From Beaufortia kweichowensis (Eukaryota > Chordata > Actinopteri > Cypriniformes > Gastromyzontidae): 64,000 nt of DNA. The notes beneath the pieces are model-generated. The model saw only the letters and a list, made by a program, of their open reading frames with translations, was not told the DNA's origin and did no database searches. The position numbers were made by a program, and so were the translations under genes. The stretch is taken from assembly GCA_019155185.1 (NCBI GenBank), contig CM032813.1, positions 1,546,501 through 1,610,500 of the forward strand, read 5' to 3'. Numbering within the stretch: position 1 is the first letter of the stretch; each line of letters starts with the position of its first letter. Below, piece by piece: positions 27,327-37,838 of this stretch.

Positions 27327-27699
27327 TTAACCTGTTAACTGTCACCATTTTTTTAGAAGAAACTTCTAAATTTTATTTCCCTTTTCAATTTCAACAGAAA
27401 TTGAGTAAACACATAAAAATGCACTACAATTCTGAAAAATGTATTTTTAACTTATTTTTAGATATTATATGTTCAAACTTTTTAACGTTTTTTTTAAGGT
27501 TTTTCTTATGAATTACAGTAACATTAACGTTTTTTATAAAATATTTTGTCAAATTTGTCAAATATTTAATCTCGAGTCTTACACCTTTTTTATCAAGTTA
27601 TAGTTTGTCATGATTAGATTAAAATTTAACTATGAAATATTAAAGTGAATAGGGAAATAACATGTTCCTCTTGAGGAACGGTGACAGTTGACAGGTTAA
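27327..27699. mobile_element. MITE-like element B with near-perfect terminal inverted repeats
   Basis: The left end TTAACCTGTTAACTGTCACC and the right end GGTGACAGTTGACAGGTTAA are inverted repeats with one mismatch in 20. The interior is AT-rich and non-coding. This suggests a non-autonomous DNA transposon. Related sequence in the same family continues to about 27930. Superfamily not determined. Confidence 0.82.
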
Positions 27700-28002
27700 T
27701 ATTTCTAATCTAATCATGAAAAATGATATATTGATGGAAAGGTCTAAGACAATTCATAACAATAAACACAGAAAAATTATTAAAAATGTTAATGATATTT
27801 TTAAAAATACCTAAAATGTTAAATTAAAAAACAAAATCTTTTTTCAAGATGCTGCAGGATTTTCATGTGTTGTACGCTCAATATGTGCAGTGACAATTAT
27901 TAGGTTTAAAAGTTAAATTAGGTTTCAAATGTTTTTTTTTTTTGTGCTTTTTTATGCAATTTAACCAAGATTTGACTTGCTGAAAAATATTGAAAAGACA
28001 CA

Positions 28003-28260
28003 TTAAAGTTGCAATCTGTGAAATTTTTAGCCAGATAAAAATCTGAGCAAATACTTAAAGATATTGTGATAAAATGTGTTTTCTTACTTTTCCCTGATTC
28101 ACAAGCAACACTTACATTTATTCATTTAGCAGATGCTTTTATCCACAGCAATTGAGAAAGCGTTTAACATTTTGTGAATGAAGGTTATAATTTGAGTTGT
28201 TGAGAAATGTAAGTCTGACATCATTTTACTTCAACCCATGAAAAGAAAGATACTTAAAGT
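28003..28260 (+). repeat. Dispersed repeat D (AAAGTTGCAATCTGTGAAA...) with nested SINE tail
   Basis: It shares GTCTGACATCATTTTACTTCAACCC-type and ACTTAAAGTAAC landmarks with 36247-36376 and 39528-39730. The SINE tail at 28111-28160 interrupts it. Confidence 0.7.
28111..28160 (+). mobile_element. SINE tail fragment
   Basis: ACTTACATTTATTCATTTAGCAGATGCTTTTATCC is the widespread SINE tail. It lies inside a copy of dispersed repeat D, which suggests nested insertion. Confidence 0.7.
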
Positions 28261-28299
28261 AACCTGTATATTTATGTTCTTTGTTTTCAAACAGACGGT

Positions 28300-31287
28300 G
28301 AAATAGAGAAATGAAGTTACGATCAGGGGTCAGAGTTTGCAGAGATGGAAACTTTTACTTCATAGAGAAGTTGTTCTATAAGGTTTAGTCACAGATACAA
28401 ACCTGCTCTCAGGTAAACGCACAGACATGAAGACATCCACTCGCGCAAAGTTGGTCTAAAAGTATAAGAAACAAAGCACCAAACTGACTGAGACTAACGA
28501 CAAGCAGGGAAGTTATTTCCATCTGTCTAGCGTTCGTAGGAACCTTGAAGTCTCTTGAAGGCGTTGTTCGTGTAAATGAAACAGACTGATCCGTGGCAGC
28601 ACGTTGATGACTGCGAATGGGTTCGGTTGAAAATAAAAACCGCTCGTGTCAGGCACAGCGACGAGATCTGAGACGCCAACCGCCGCGCTGTGTATTGTTA
28701 TTTGTTGCGGTTGTGTCGAGTGTGTAGAAATGTTAAACTTACCATTGTGTTAGGAAAAAAATACATAAAAAATAATAAAACCTCATTTAGATATGAACAC
28801 AATGCTTTTCTTTCACTTGCTCACAACAAACTTCTTTTTACCGATAAACCCAGTGGGCTGGAAAAAAGAGAACGAAAAACAAACGAGAAAGTCTAGGAGC
28901 GTCGTCTTTGAGCCAGGAAAACAGATGCGCTGCTAGAACAATGAATAAATAAATAAACCGACCGACAAATAAATAAATAATGGAACAGACGTGATTGTGT
29001 CTTTACTGAAGATGAGAAGAGTTTCTTTTCCCTGCGGTGGTTGTTCAGAACGACCTGTGTTTAACGCACACCCCGGGCATCGCTTTCTGATGACTTAAAT
29101 AGCCGATCATGAAAATGGCTTTCTTGGGTTTCTTTATGTTTTTTGCGCGAGTGTCTTTTGTGATCGTGGCAGCTCATTTCAGTCACAACACGACAAAAGT
29201 TTGGAAAGAACAGATATAGCCGGAGTTTGGTTTACGAGGAGCGGCGTTTTGATTAAATTGCCTTTCCTGTGAATAGTTTAAATGCAAAAGTACACTGTGT
29301 GGGCATGGTAGCGTTCTATTAAAATAAATATATATTCATGTATTCATTGTTTAGAGAAAGAAGTCATGATATATGGAGAGTGCACAAGGTTATTATGAAC
29401 CATAGCTAAACTGAAAGGATAGATTGTTTAACGTCTGCTGAACGTAAAAAATGCGAAAACATGTCATGATAAGAGTGTACAAATGCACATAAAAGTGGCA
29501 GGTTTTATGCATTTACAGACCTGGAATAGACAAAATATAGACAAAATAAAGAATTCATGAATTTTGATTTGGCTGGAGACTATAAAGTAAAACGAACACT
29601 TTTCACAGGGAATCATTTTTGGTCCTTTTTATAGAAACCGAAAAGCACATTCTTCCGAAATTCATCTTACCCTCTTCATGTGCACAATGACAAAATATCA
29701 TTAAACGCTCGCAAGGGACGTGATGTTGTCTGACAGGTTTAGAAGTAAAAACAAGACGAAAGAGATCATCAACAAAATAGCTGCCCCACAATTTCTGTAT
29801 TATACAAAAAATATGCAAACCGTAGTCTTGTGTAGATGTTGTATAGTTGAGTTTCTTTGTAGACAAAAAAGCATTGTATTGAACACTAAAGCAGTTTTTC
29901 CAACACGTGTTTAAAAAACACAACCTGTCCAAACGCACAGCAGCGAGTTGATCTTTCAAGCTAAAAGCGAAAGAGAAAGAGAGAGACAGGATTCACACCG
30001 AATGGAAATTAAACTCATAGAGTTTGCCGACTACTAAGGCATCAGTTGCCAAGTACAATATAAGCCCATGTATATTACAACACAACCATATATTAATTTA
30101 ATAAAATACACAATATAGCTCTTGTACACGTAACAATTTGGCTCAAATGCACAGAAACTGCAGAAAAATCAATAAAAATATGTCGCTTTGATGTAAACAC
30201 ATTAAATCGGATACATTTTGCACATTAAATGATCTCGTGTATATGTGACAATGTGAAGGGACATTTCCATGTTTAAATCTTTTCTGTTCATGTTCTGTTT
30301 TTTTGTTTTTGGAAACAGTGTCCTTTGCAGTTTAATAAATATCGTCATCAACTGCGTTTCATCCTGTGCACAACCTCTTCTTTCGGAGATTGCTCTTTTT
30401 TTTCCCACTTTTTTACAAAATGTATAAATATTTTCATTGTTATCTGGACACTATACATAAGTTCATATATTTATATATATATTTATCTATATGTATATAT
30501 AGATATATCTTTTCACAGTTGAGGAAAAATGTCCCTAATATACAAGAGGGTGACTGTTATAACTTAACCTCGGACACGAGAAGAGTCACTTCAAAAGGAG
30601 TGAAAAGCAGAAGACGGATGCGATATCACAATAAGTGAGAATTACAGGTTCACCGTTCTGGAATGTTCCATACGTACGTATACATGAGAGAGGACACAGT
30701 TTACACGCGTGACTAGAAATGACAGGTGAAGAATGGTTACATTTCATAATCAACCCACCCCGCCCCACCCGAAAGAATCATCACCCCACACGCCCCACAG
30801 AGTTTGCTGATAACATTAGCACTTCTTATGCTGATATTACAAAGCCATGAAAAGTTAAAGAGAACGTCTCTGTCTCGGTGTGATCCGATCGCGTTTGATA
30901 CACCCCACCCCTTCCGCTGCGATTGTCAAAACAAACCGTTTTCACCCACCCCTCCCAAAGTCCCCGGCCGAGCGGTGCGATCCGTCTGCGGTTCGGTAAC
31001 AGAAAGATGTCACTATAAGAATAAGTTTTTTTGAAGCTGGTGGGCACTTGAAGAAGAAAAGCTTGCTAGACGCCAGAAGCAGCAACTTCTGCAGGAACTC
31101 CCTGGCCTCCAAAACACAACAAAAGCAAACTTCCCTTAAATGCGTTTGTCAAAATCTTCAAGTACTCGTTTTTTGTCCTTTTCAATTGTCTCGTCGGTAT
31201 GGCGCTCTCTTAGAGAGCGTCTCGACTCGGTCCGTATTTCCTCCTGCCTTGTTGTCGTCTCTAACGCTAAACGCGGCAGGCACCGGT
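28300..31287 (-). other. pcdh17: Probable 3' untranslated region of pcdh17
   Basis: This stretch follows the TAA stop on the minus strand. Unlike the DNA on either side, it shows none of the dispersed repeats found in the rest of the window; those resume below about 28.26 kb. It contains an AT-dinucleotide-rich patch (30460-30512). Possible polyadenylation hexamers on the minus strand are ATTAAA at 30331-30336 and near 30093, and an AATAAA near 28118 that lies inside a SINE-like fragment. None is decisive, so the 3' end is an inference. Long 3' UTRs are usual for delta protocadherins. Short open frames here have no recognisable product. Confidence 0.55.
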
Positions 31288-31991
31288 TTACTTTCTGATC
31301 GTAGCGTTCTCGCTTCCCCGACAATCCTGCAGCAGTCTGTCGATGTCTCTGACCACCTGGTCTGCGTCCATGGTGCCACGACCCATCTCTCCTCCGCCCT
31401 GCTCCAAGACGCAGTCCATTTCCACCACCGTCTCCTGGCTGATCCGCGAGCGCGCCTCAGCCAAGACTTTGGCCACGGGGTCGGAGGAAGGCAGAGTCGA
31501 GTAGCCCTGCTCTTTGTTCTGCTTGTTCGGGGAGATGTACTGTCCGTCTGGGGGTCCGTAATGGCTGGTGCTCGGTTTGCCTTCCGCTCCGTCGCCCATA
31601 CCTTTGACCGAAGAACACGGAGAACCCGTGTTACAGCCTTTGCTGGGACTACATGAGGCGGAAGGGACCTCTTGCAAAAGAGGGCTGAGGGCACGTTTGG
31701 TCTTTAGATAAGGTTTGACATTGGCCACCAGGATGGTGTGGTCTCGCCGTTCCTTCCCGAACGTGCAGAAGGTTTTTTTGCCGTTGGGATTGCAGACGGT
31801 CTCGTAGGGCTCGGTCTCGACGGCGACCGCTTCCATGCCGGCCGGGACGAAGAGGTTGGTGCGGTAGTCCGAGCCCTCGGCCTGGGGAGTTCCTGCTCCT
31901 CCGGCACCAGCTGCGGGAAACTGAGGCATCCAGCAACGGTCCGAGTGACCCAGCACTCGACACTCCTCTGTGCAGTTCACACAATCCTCCT
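31288..31991 (-). CDS. pcdh17: pcdh17 terminal coding exon: C-terminal cytoplasmic tail of protocadherin-17
   Basis: On the minus strand a pyrimidine-rich acceptor (TTTTTTATAG, 31992 and up) precedes AG|GAGGATTGTGTG. The AG completes a Glu codon with the G of the preceding exon, and the frame runs 233 codons to TAA at 31288-31290. Counting Val encoded at 31978-31980 as residue 1, residues 3-19 are CTEECRVLGHSDRCWMP, the delta-2 motif CM2. Residues 71-76 are FCTFGK, which fits the WIRS pattern (hydrophobic-x-T/S-F-x-x) bound by the WAVE regulatory complex. Next comes a KRALSPLLQEVPSAS block typical of PCDH17, then a Ser/Gly/Pro-rich, probably disordered stretch. The C terminus contains DADQVVRDIDRLLQDCRG and ends ATIRK. 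An Ala/Gly-rich stretch at residues 23-30 looks longer than the mammalian version I remember. The exon is GC-rich compared with its AT-rich surroundings. I assign PCDH17 rather than PCDH10 or PCDH19 from the RALSPLLQEVPSAS segment and the long C terminus. Whether it is one of two teleost paralogues cannot be decided here. Confidence 0.94.
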
Positions 31992-32130
31992 CTATAAAAA
32001 ATGAGAGAAAGAAACAGATATTTCAAGGAGGGAAGCAACAATAGCCAATAAACAATAGTACTGTGGTGTTTTGCAAAGGTCTGAAAAAAGTTACAAGCAA
32101 AATAATGTTTGTAGCTGACAAACAAAAAAT

Positions 32131-32410
32131 GGTAACACTTTACATAAAGGCTGTATTTGTTAATATTAGTAAATCTAGAAATATAAAATTAGTTCAGCAT
32201 TTATCTTTATGTTAATCTCAATAAATTATTAATAATTAATGTAATTATTATTAATCAATTTAATAATCTGTTGATGTTTGATAATGCCAATACAATTGTT
32301 AATGTTAGTCCATTGTGCATTTACTAACATGCATAAAAATGCATTAGAAAATGCTGAATGTAAATTAGCATTGTTAACAAACACAACCTTTGTTGTAAAG
32401 TGTTGACACC
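32131..32410. mobile_element. Palindromic MITE (GGTAACACTTTAC ends)
   Basis: The left end GGTAACACTTTACATAAAGG and the right end TTGTAAAGTGTTGACACC are inverted. The interior has TTGTTAATATTAGTAAAT and CATTTACTAACATG arms. It is only about 140 bp inside the intron from the pcdh17 terminal exon. Confidence 0.85.
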
Positions 32411-34199
32411 AAACATTACACACTTTTTAAGCAAAAACCAAAAAAAAACCCCATTAATAAAACGATTAATTCACAAATTAGACGTCTTGTTTCTCTGTTT
32501 GTTAATTGTTGCACACACTCGGTAATGCAACAGGATTTGTATTACATTTCATGTTTATAGTTAATATACAGAGACAGCATCCACACTAAAATATTTTTGT
32601 TGCAGTGTTGCAGCAAATGTATCTAAACCTAAACAGCATTGCAGGAAACACTGCGGTAAAGTTTGCTGCTGAAATACCACAAACAAGCTGAACATAGTAA
32701 TGAATTATATAACATAGTGCTTTCTGCTTTTAGAGGAGAGAATGGGAACCAGCTGGCTAAACGAGTGAGTTTTCAGTGAACATGATCAAGGAGATGGTGA
32801 AAAACACAACAGTTACCCCCCATGATACACATGCCTCCTGAATCCACCCCCTCAGAACAACAACAGCTCAGATTTGGCAACACGTGTGGTGCTGCTATCA
32901 TAAATTGATGTCATTGGGCTTTGAAGCTATCCCAAAGCAACCCTGCCATATCACACAGCCAAGTGTGCGGCACTGCGTCACTTTCTGTGTGTGTGTTTGC
33001 TTTCTTTCATCTCGGCTCAGAAGAAACCACATTTTGGATTATTGTGGGCTGTTTCTGATGGTTTGTCAAATGCTTCCAGGATTGTGAAGAGGATAAAAAA
33101 TTATGCATTTTAAAACTGAAAATGAAAGAAAAGAGAAAAACGGAAGTAAACAAAGGGGAATACATGAAATAAACAAATAATAAATAAAAGTGAATATAAA
33201 TGCTCAGGTGAATCTGACCATATCCACACAACACATCCAAACATCACACACGGCTTTCAGAAGTGCCAAGATTTAATGCTCGATGATGTCTGTCTTTTGG
33301 GAACCAAAAACTGGAAAACACAAACGACCTCATAAATTTACAAGAGGAAACGTTTTCAATAATCTAATACTTAACCCTGTCATTATTCACCATTTAAGAC
33401 CCAAACACATCTCTTTTCATAACAGATTAATGTGTTTATAATATTCTATCCATATAATAATAACTATCCATCTGCATGATTACATGAGTAACCTTTGGTG
33501 TTTTATTTTTTACACAATTTTTACCATCATTGCGCAATGTTTTGGCACTAAACAATAATGTTTCCACAGCAGATTGGAAAACAATCCAACAAAAATTACA
33601 AATAAAAATACACAAACCTAAAGTTACAGCGGCACGATCAAGAAACTGATCCGGATAGATGTACTTGTTTCCCTTAGACAGCAGAAACGATATATATCAG
33701 AATACGGTCGGGTTATTTATCCTGATGAAACTACAGTTTCTTTTCTTCATTTGGTGTAAGCGGATGTTGTGACAGTGTTAAAGTGTTCACTGTTGAATTG
33801 ATTTCTGTGTTTACTTATGCAGTAAAGTCTAGCTGATCCGTTTCTTTCTTCATAAGAAGAAGCGACGCTTAACATGTATAAATGATGACCACTTGACCTT
33901 ATTATCCTCATTAATCATATTTAAATTGCTCTTTCATATGTTTCTCTTCTAAAGGCCACACCATGTCATGAAAAATGATTCTCTGCAGTTCTTCCTATTG
34001 TTCTAGATTTAACTGTGAGTGTCTGGCCAACAAAAGCCTATCCCTGGGGTTTCCATCCGTTTGTTTTTGGTCTATGGGGTTTCTGCTAACCTTGAAAAAG
34101 TTTTCAAACTCATAAAAACATTCCCTAGCCTTTCTCAATGGTAACGGTACGCTGCACCTGCCTCTCTCGGGGTCAAAATGTGTATTTACGGCTCAAACT

Positions 34200-34222
34200 C
34201 GCGCGCGCGCGCGCACACACAC
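34200..34222 (+). repeat. (CG)n(CA)n alternating purine-pyrimidine run
   Basis: About seven CG units are followed by about five CA units inside the large pcdh17 intron. Alternating CG/CA runs favour left-handed Z-DNA. The CG part is unusual because CpG normally decays. Confidence 0.9.
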
Positions 34223-34584
34223 ATGGACATCTGCTGCGTGTCTGTGCACTAAACAAATTAAAAGTTATTGTATTTTCTAAACTTATGATGCTCTTTTTTT
34301 ACTGAGGTTAAATTTACTCAAGTACGTTGTTCGCATCTTCATCTTACATCAGATTACATCTGCGAGGGTCACGCTATCACTCTTACAATCCTATTTAAAT
34401 CATGTATTACTATGTTCCAATTCCCAGTAAAATTACAAGCCAACTGGCAAATAACTCTACATAATTTATTCACCAAAGCCAACTTTCACTTGCGTTTGGC
34501 GAGTGTTAATTTTGGACCCCTGCTGGTACGTCCCCGGGGAAGAGCTCTCTGTGGCTGTGAGGAGAGAGCGGTAAGTACTTTATA

Positions 34585-34770
34585 AGAGGAGAGAGAGAGA
34601 GAGAGAGAGAGAGCAAGAGAGCGAGAGCGAGAGAGAGAGCGAGAGAGCGAGAGAGAGAGACAGAGAGAGAGACAGAGAGAGAGACACAGAGAGAAAGAGC
34701 AAGAGCGAGAGAGAGAGCGAGAGAGAGAGCGAGAGAGAGAGCGAGAGAGAGAGCGAGAGAGAGACAGAGA
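34585..34770 (+). repeat. Interrupted GA microsatellite with AGCGAG and GACA variants
   Basis: About 186 bp of purine-rich repeat inside the pcdh17 intron. It is built from GA units with regularly spaced GCGAGA and GACAGA interruptions, which give a higher-order pattern of roughly 8-16 bp. Serine/leucine open frames on the minus strand are artefacts. Confidence 0.94.
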
Positions 34771-35109
34771 TTGACATTTAGCATGTGGTGCTCTTGTGTT
34801 GTGGCAGAGGAATACAAGGGCTCGTCCTGAGTGCCACAAACTAGCATGTGTGACAAGGTGAGGAAGAACACGCTGTCCACTTTAAATAATGAGATCTCAC
34901 ACACACACACACGCACAGTGTCCCCTTCAGATCTACACAAGCCTTAAATCTTAAATACTTCGCTAGTTTTTGTAGCTGTTTATCATTGCAAGTTTACAAA
35001 AAACAAAAAAAACCTAATTTTGTTTTTACCAGTTTACAAAAAAAAAATATATATATAATCAATATATAAATATTTTTTTACATATTTTTATTTAAAACTT
35101 AAATATAAC

Positions 35110-35287
35110 TCAAAAGAAGATATTTTTGAGAAATGTCTCAGTGGTTTTGTGTTCATACAATGGAAGTCAATGAGGGTCAATGTTGTTTCACTACCAACAT
35201 TCTTCAAAATATCTTCTTTTGCATTCTGCAGAAGAAAGAAAGTCAGACAGGTCTGAAATGACATAAGGGTGAAAACGATCCCTTTAA
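35110..35287. mobile_element. MITE of the same TTCACCCAAAA family, internal and right part
   Basis: It contains AAGAAGATATTTTTGAGAAATG, CATACAATGGAAGTCAATG and ATATCTTCTTTTGCATTCTGCAG, then ..ATCCCTTTAAA. The AAGAAGATATTTTGA and TCAAAATATCTTCTT arms form the typical inner palindrome. Confidence 0.82.
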
Positions 35288-35412
35288 AACATCTTAAATC
35301 AGCCTAAACTGGTGTTGTGGTCTCAGCCGACTGGTTCAGTGGTTTTGGAGAGGTTTACAGCATTTCTAAACTGGTTAGCTTAGGCTGACTTAAGCTATTT
35401 TTCCAGCAGTAT
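35288..35412. repeat. CTGGTT-rich degenerate repeat
   Basis: ATCAGCCTAAACTGGTG, CAGCCGACTGGTTCAG and CTAAACTGGTTAGCTTAGGC resemble the CTGGTTTAAGCTGGT-type repeat of fish genomes. It directly adjoins the MITE at 35110-35287. Confidence 0.55.
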
Positions 35413-36246
35413 GAGCGTGTGTACGCGTGGGAAGATCTTCTGTTTCACACTTTCATACAACTTTTAGAAACAAGACCAGCATAACTCAATGACAACCACA
35501 AACAAACATTTCTTTACAGGGAAAAAACAACAACACAAAACTCATCTAGGATAAGAGACCGAATGAAAGTGCCTCGTCCAGGAGCGACTGCTCATTCAAT
35601 GCAAGCACAATAAAGCATAAATAATCTATGCTGACACATCTCCACGCAGCCAGTGAGGAGGAACCAATCCTTCAATAGATTATTCATGCCTGGGCGGAAC
35701 AGGTGACCTTGAGGGTTGGCAGGGTCGCCATGACTAACAATAAGACACGTGACATCTGCCGAGGCCACTAATTCGTCGCCAGATACGAAGCAGGAAGCAC
35801 GGTGTGAATTACTGCCACCCCATCCCTCCCTTAACATACGCACACACATACAGTACAGTCAGCATACAAGGTTAGCCGTTGTTGTTGGGCACACTTCATT
35901 ATAACGGCATTGCTTGACGTCCTCATGCAGATCTATATATTGAATACAGGAGAACTCTGACGTTCTTCATCAGTTATGAGCTCCTCCGCTGAAATGTCAA
36001 ATCAACCGGCCAATTATTAACACAAGTAGCACACACAACAGCCATTTCACACGCACGCGTAGGGCTTGTCCCGCTCATCAGACTAATGATGTGTGTACAA
36101 CAAATCTCATTTTGTTTGGTGCACACGGTCCCTACAGGCAGAGAAGTGACTCGAGAGTTTTATGACAGAAGGTCATATCATAAGATGTTCGCTCGAGTTG
36201 GAAATAAGAGGACTGATGATGTCTCTTATTGTTAGTTGTACCACAT

Positions 36247-36376
36247 CTTGAGCTGCAATCTGTACCATTGTTTTTAAAGAAAAATAAACAAGAATAATTG
36301 CAGGAAATGCCAGTTTGACATCATGCAAATTTAACCCACGGATAAGTTAAGATACGTAAAGTAACGTGCAATTGCA
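36247..36376 (+). repeat. Dispersed repeat D, copy in the pcdh17 intron
   Basis: TTGAGCTGCAATCTGTACC, TTGCAGGAAATGCCAGTTTG, then ACATCATGCAAATTTAACCC and GATACGTAAAGTAACGTG match the other D copies. Confidence 0.72.
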
Positions 36377-37379
36377 TCATGAATCAATATTTAATGTCCA
36401 AATCAAATAAAATGACCATATAAATGAGACCTGAGATCTCTCACACCCACAGTTAAACGCTGAGCGCCGCCTAATGAGCCAACCGGCAGAACCGACATAA
36501 TGAACGCAGTCCTACGCTATACACCCAAAACCTCATTTGAGTTTCACCCAGAGAATCTTTCCTCTGAGCCTGGTGGGAGAGAGAACGATGAAGAAAGACA
36601 GGAAGGAGAATTTAGGCCACTTAAGAAATCGCAAGCCAGTTAACAAAGGCATCGCGGAGGATTTCAGACGCCAGGTTTTCTGTCTTTCCTTATTGCCTCT
36701 CTGAAGGATTTGGGTGCTTGTGCGCTTTATTGGATTCTCCAGCTGGGTAAGAGAGCGAGCGAGACAGAAAGAGAGACAGATAGCATATTCGGACTGGGTG
36801 CATTAAGGCCTCCTGCCAAATCTTTTATTAGCATCTCGTTTTTCAGCGCTGTCGTTTGGTTTCTCCGCACGACCCCTCCCCATCTCAGCGCCACACTACC
36901 GACTTCCTGTTTTCTTTCGGCCTGACCGGCCAACATCAATTTCCTCTCTCCTCCCTCCTCCTCTCTCGATCTACAACGCTCTGCCAGCGGGGGCAGATGG
37001 AGAACGTGATGGTACCAGATAATGCTTACAAATCAGCCCTTATGTCACAACTTCTGACCTGGAGGTAAAGAAACAATACAATGAAACGAAATGATCTTAA
37101 TTCTGACGTTATAGAGAGACTCCTGAAAAGTCTTACTAATGAGGAGAAGCAGATGACACACAAGAAAGTGCAGTTTAGATGTAAGCACAGAGGTGATGTT
37201 AGCCTTATCGATTTGACAAATCTGTGCACATGGGCCTGTCGTCTCGTAGGGTTGTGTGGAGCGAGGGGACGTGACGGGACAGAATCACAGTGGGGTGGAG
37301 ATCATGAACATAGACTCAGTGTGAACGGGACACCATCAGAGAACCAGCACCTGTGCCATGACAGACTGGGGAGTAGTGG

Positions 37380-37380
<1 letters not shown>

Positions 37381-37423
<43 letters not shown>

Positions 37424-37435
37424 GTGTGTGTGTGT
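37381..37435 (+). repeat. (TG)n microsatellite with TATG interruptions
   Basis: TG units interrupted twice by GTATATGTG, in the pcdh17 intron. Confidence 0.93.
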
Positions 37436-37642
37436 CGAGAGCAGCTGAAACAGACCCTTAAGGCCTTTGTGACAGGATGCTGTCGCACCTGTGTGTGTGT
37501 TTGAGATATCAGTGGATCTCTCTCCTCTTTACTTGTAGGAATTATTGCATTACACGCTTTGAGAAACACTAAAAAATAATAATATAAAATACTTTACAGA
37601 TCTAAACTATATCCCAATTACAAGCAACATAGACAGCATATT

Positions 37643-37838
37643 TGTGACCCTGCCTGTGAAAACCCACCAAAGTGGGTCATTCAGTGTTTTCTACAAGGTA
37701 ATATTACTTGATGATCTTTAATATTGACTGAGTAAGATCATGTCAATTTAAAATCAAAGTAAAATGAATAATTGAAATGCTCCTAATCTCAAAATCAGAT
37801 TATGAGACTTTATTCTGGTTTTCACAGGAAGGGACACA
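37643..37838. mobile_element. Palindromic MITE (TGTGACCCTGCCTGTGAAAACC ends)
   Basis: The left end TGTGACCCTGCCTGTGAAAA and the reverse complement of the right end (TGTGTCCCTTCCTGTGAAAA) differ at two positions. About 150 bp of non-coding AT-rich interior. Confidence 0.83.

Noticed and set aside
31048..31656. 202-codon plus-strand open frame
   Set aside because: It is antisense to the pcdh17 terminal exon; codon bias of the GC-rich exon keeps the reverse frame open. No similarity to any protein.
31182..32125. Other minus-strand open frames (170 and 158 codons) over the pcdh17 exon
   Set aside because: They are shifted registers of the real frame, which alone continues through splice junctions and carries the CM2 and C-terminal motifs.
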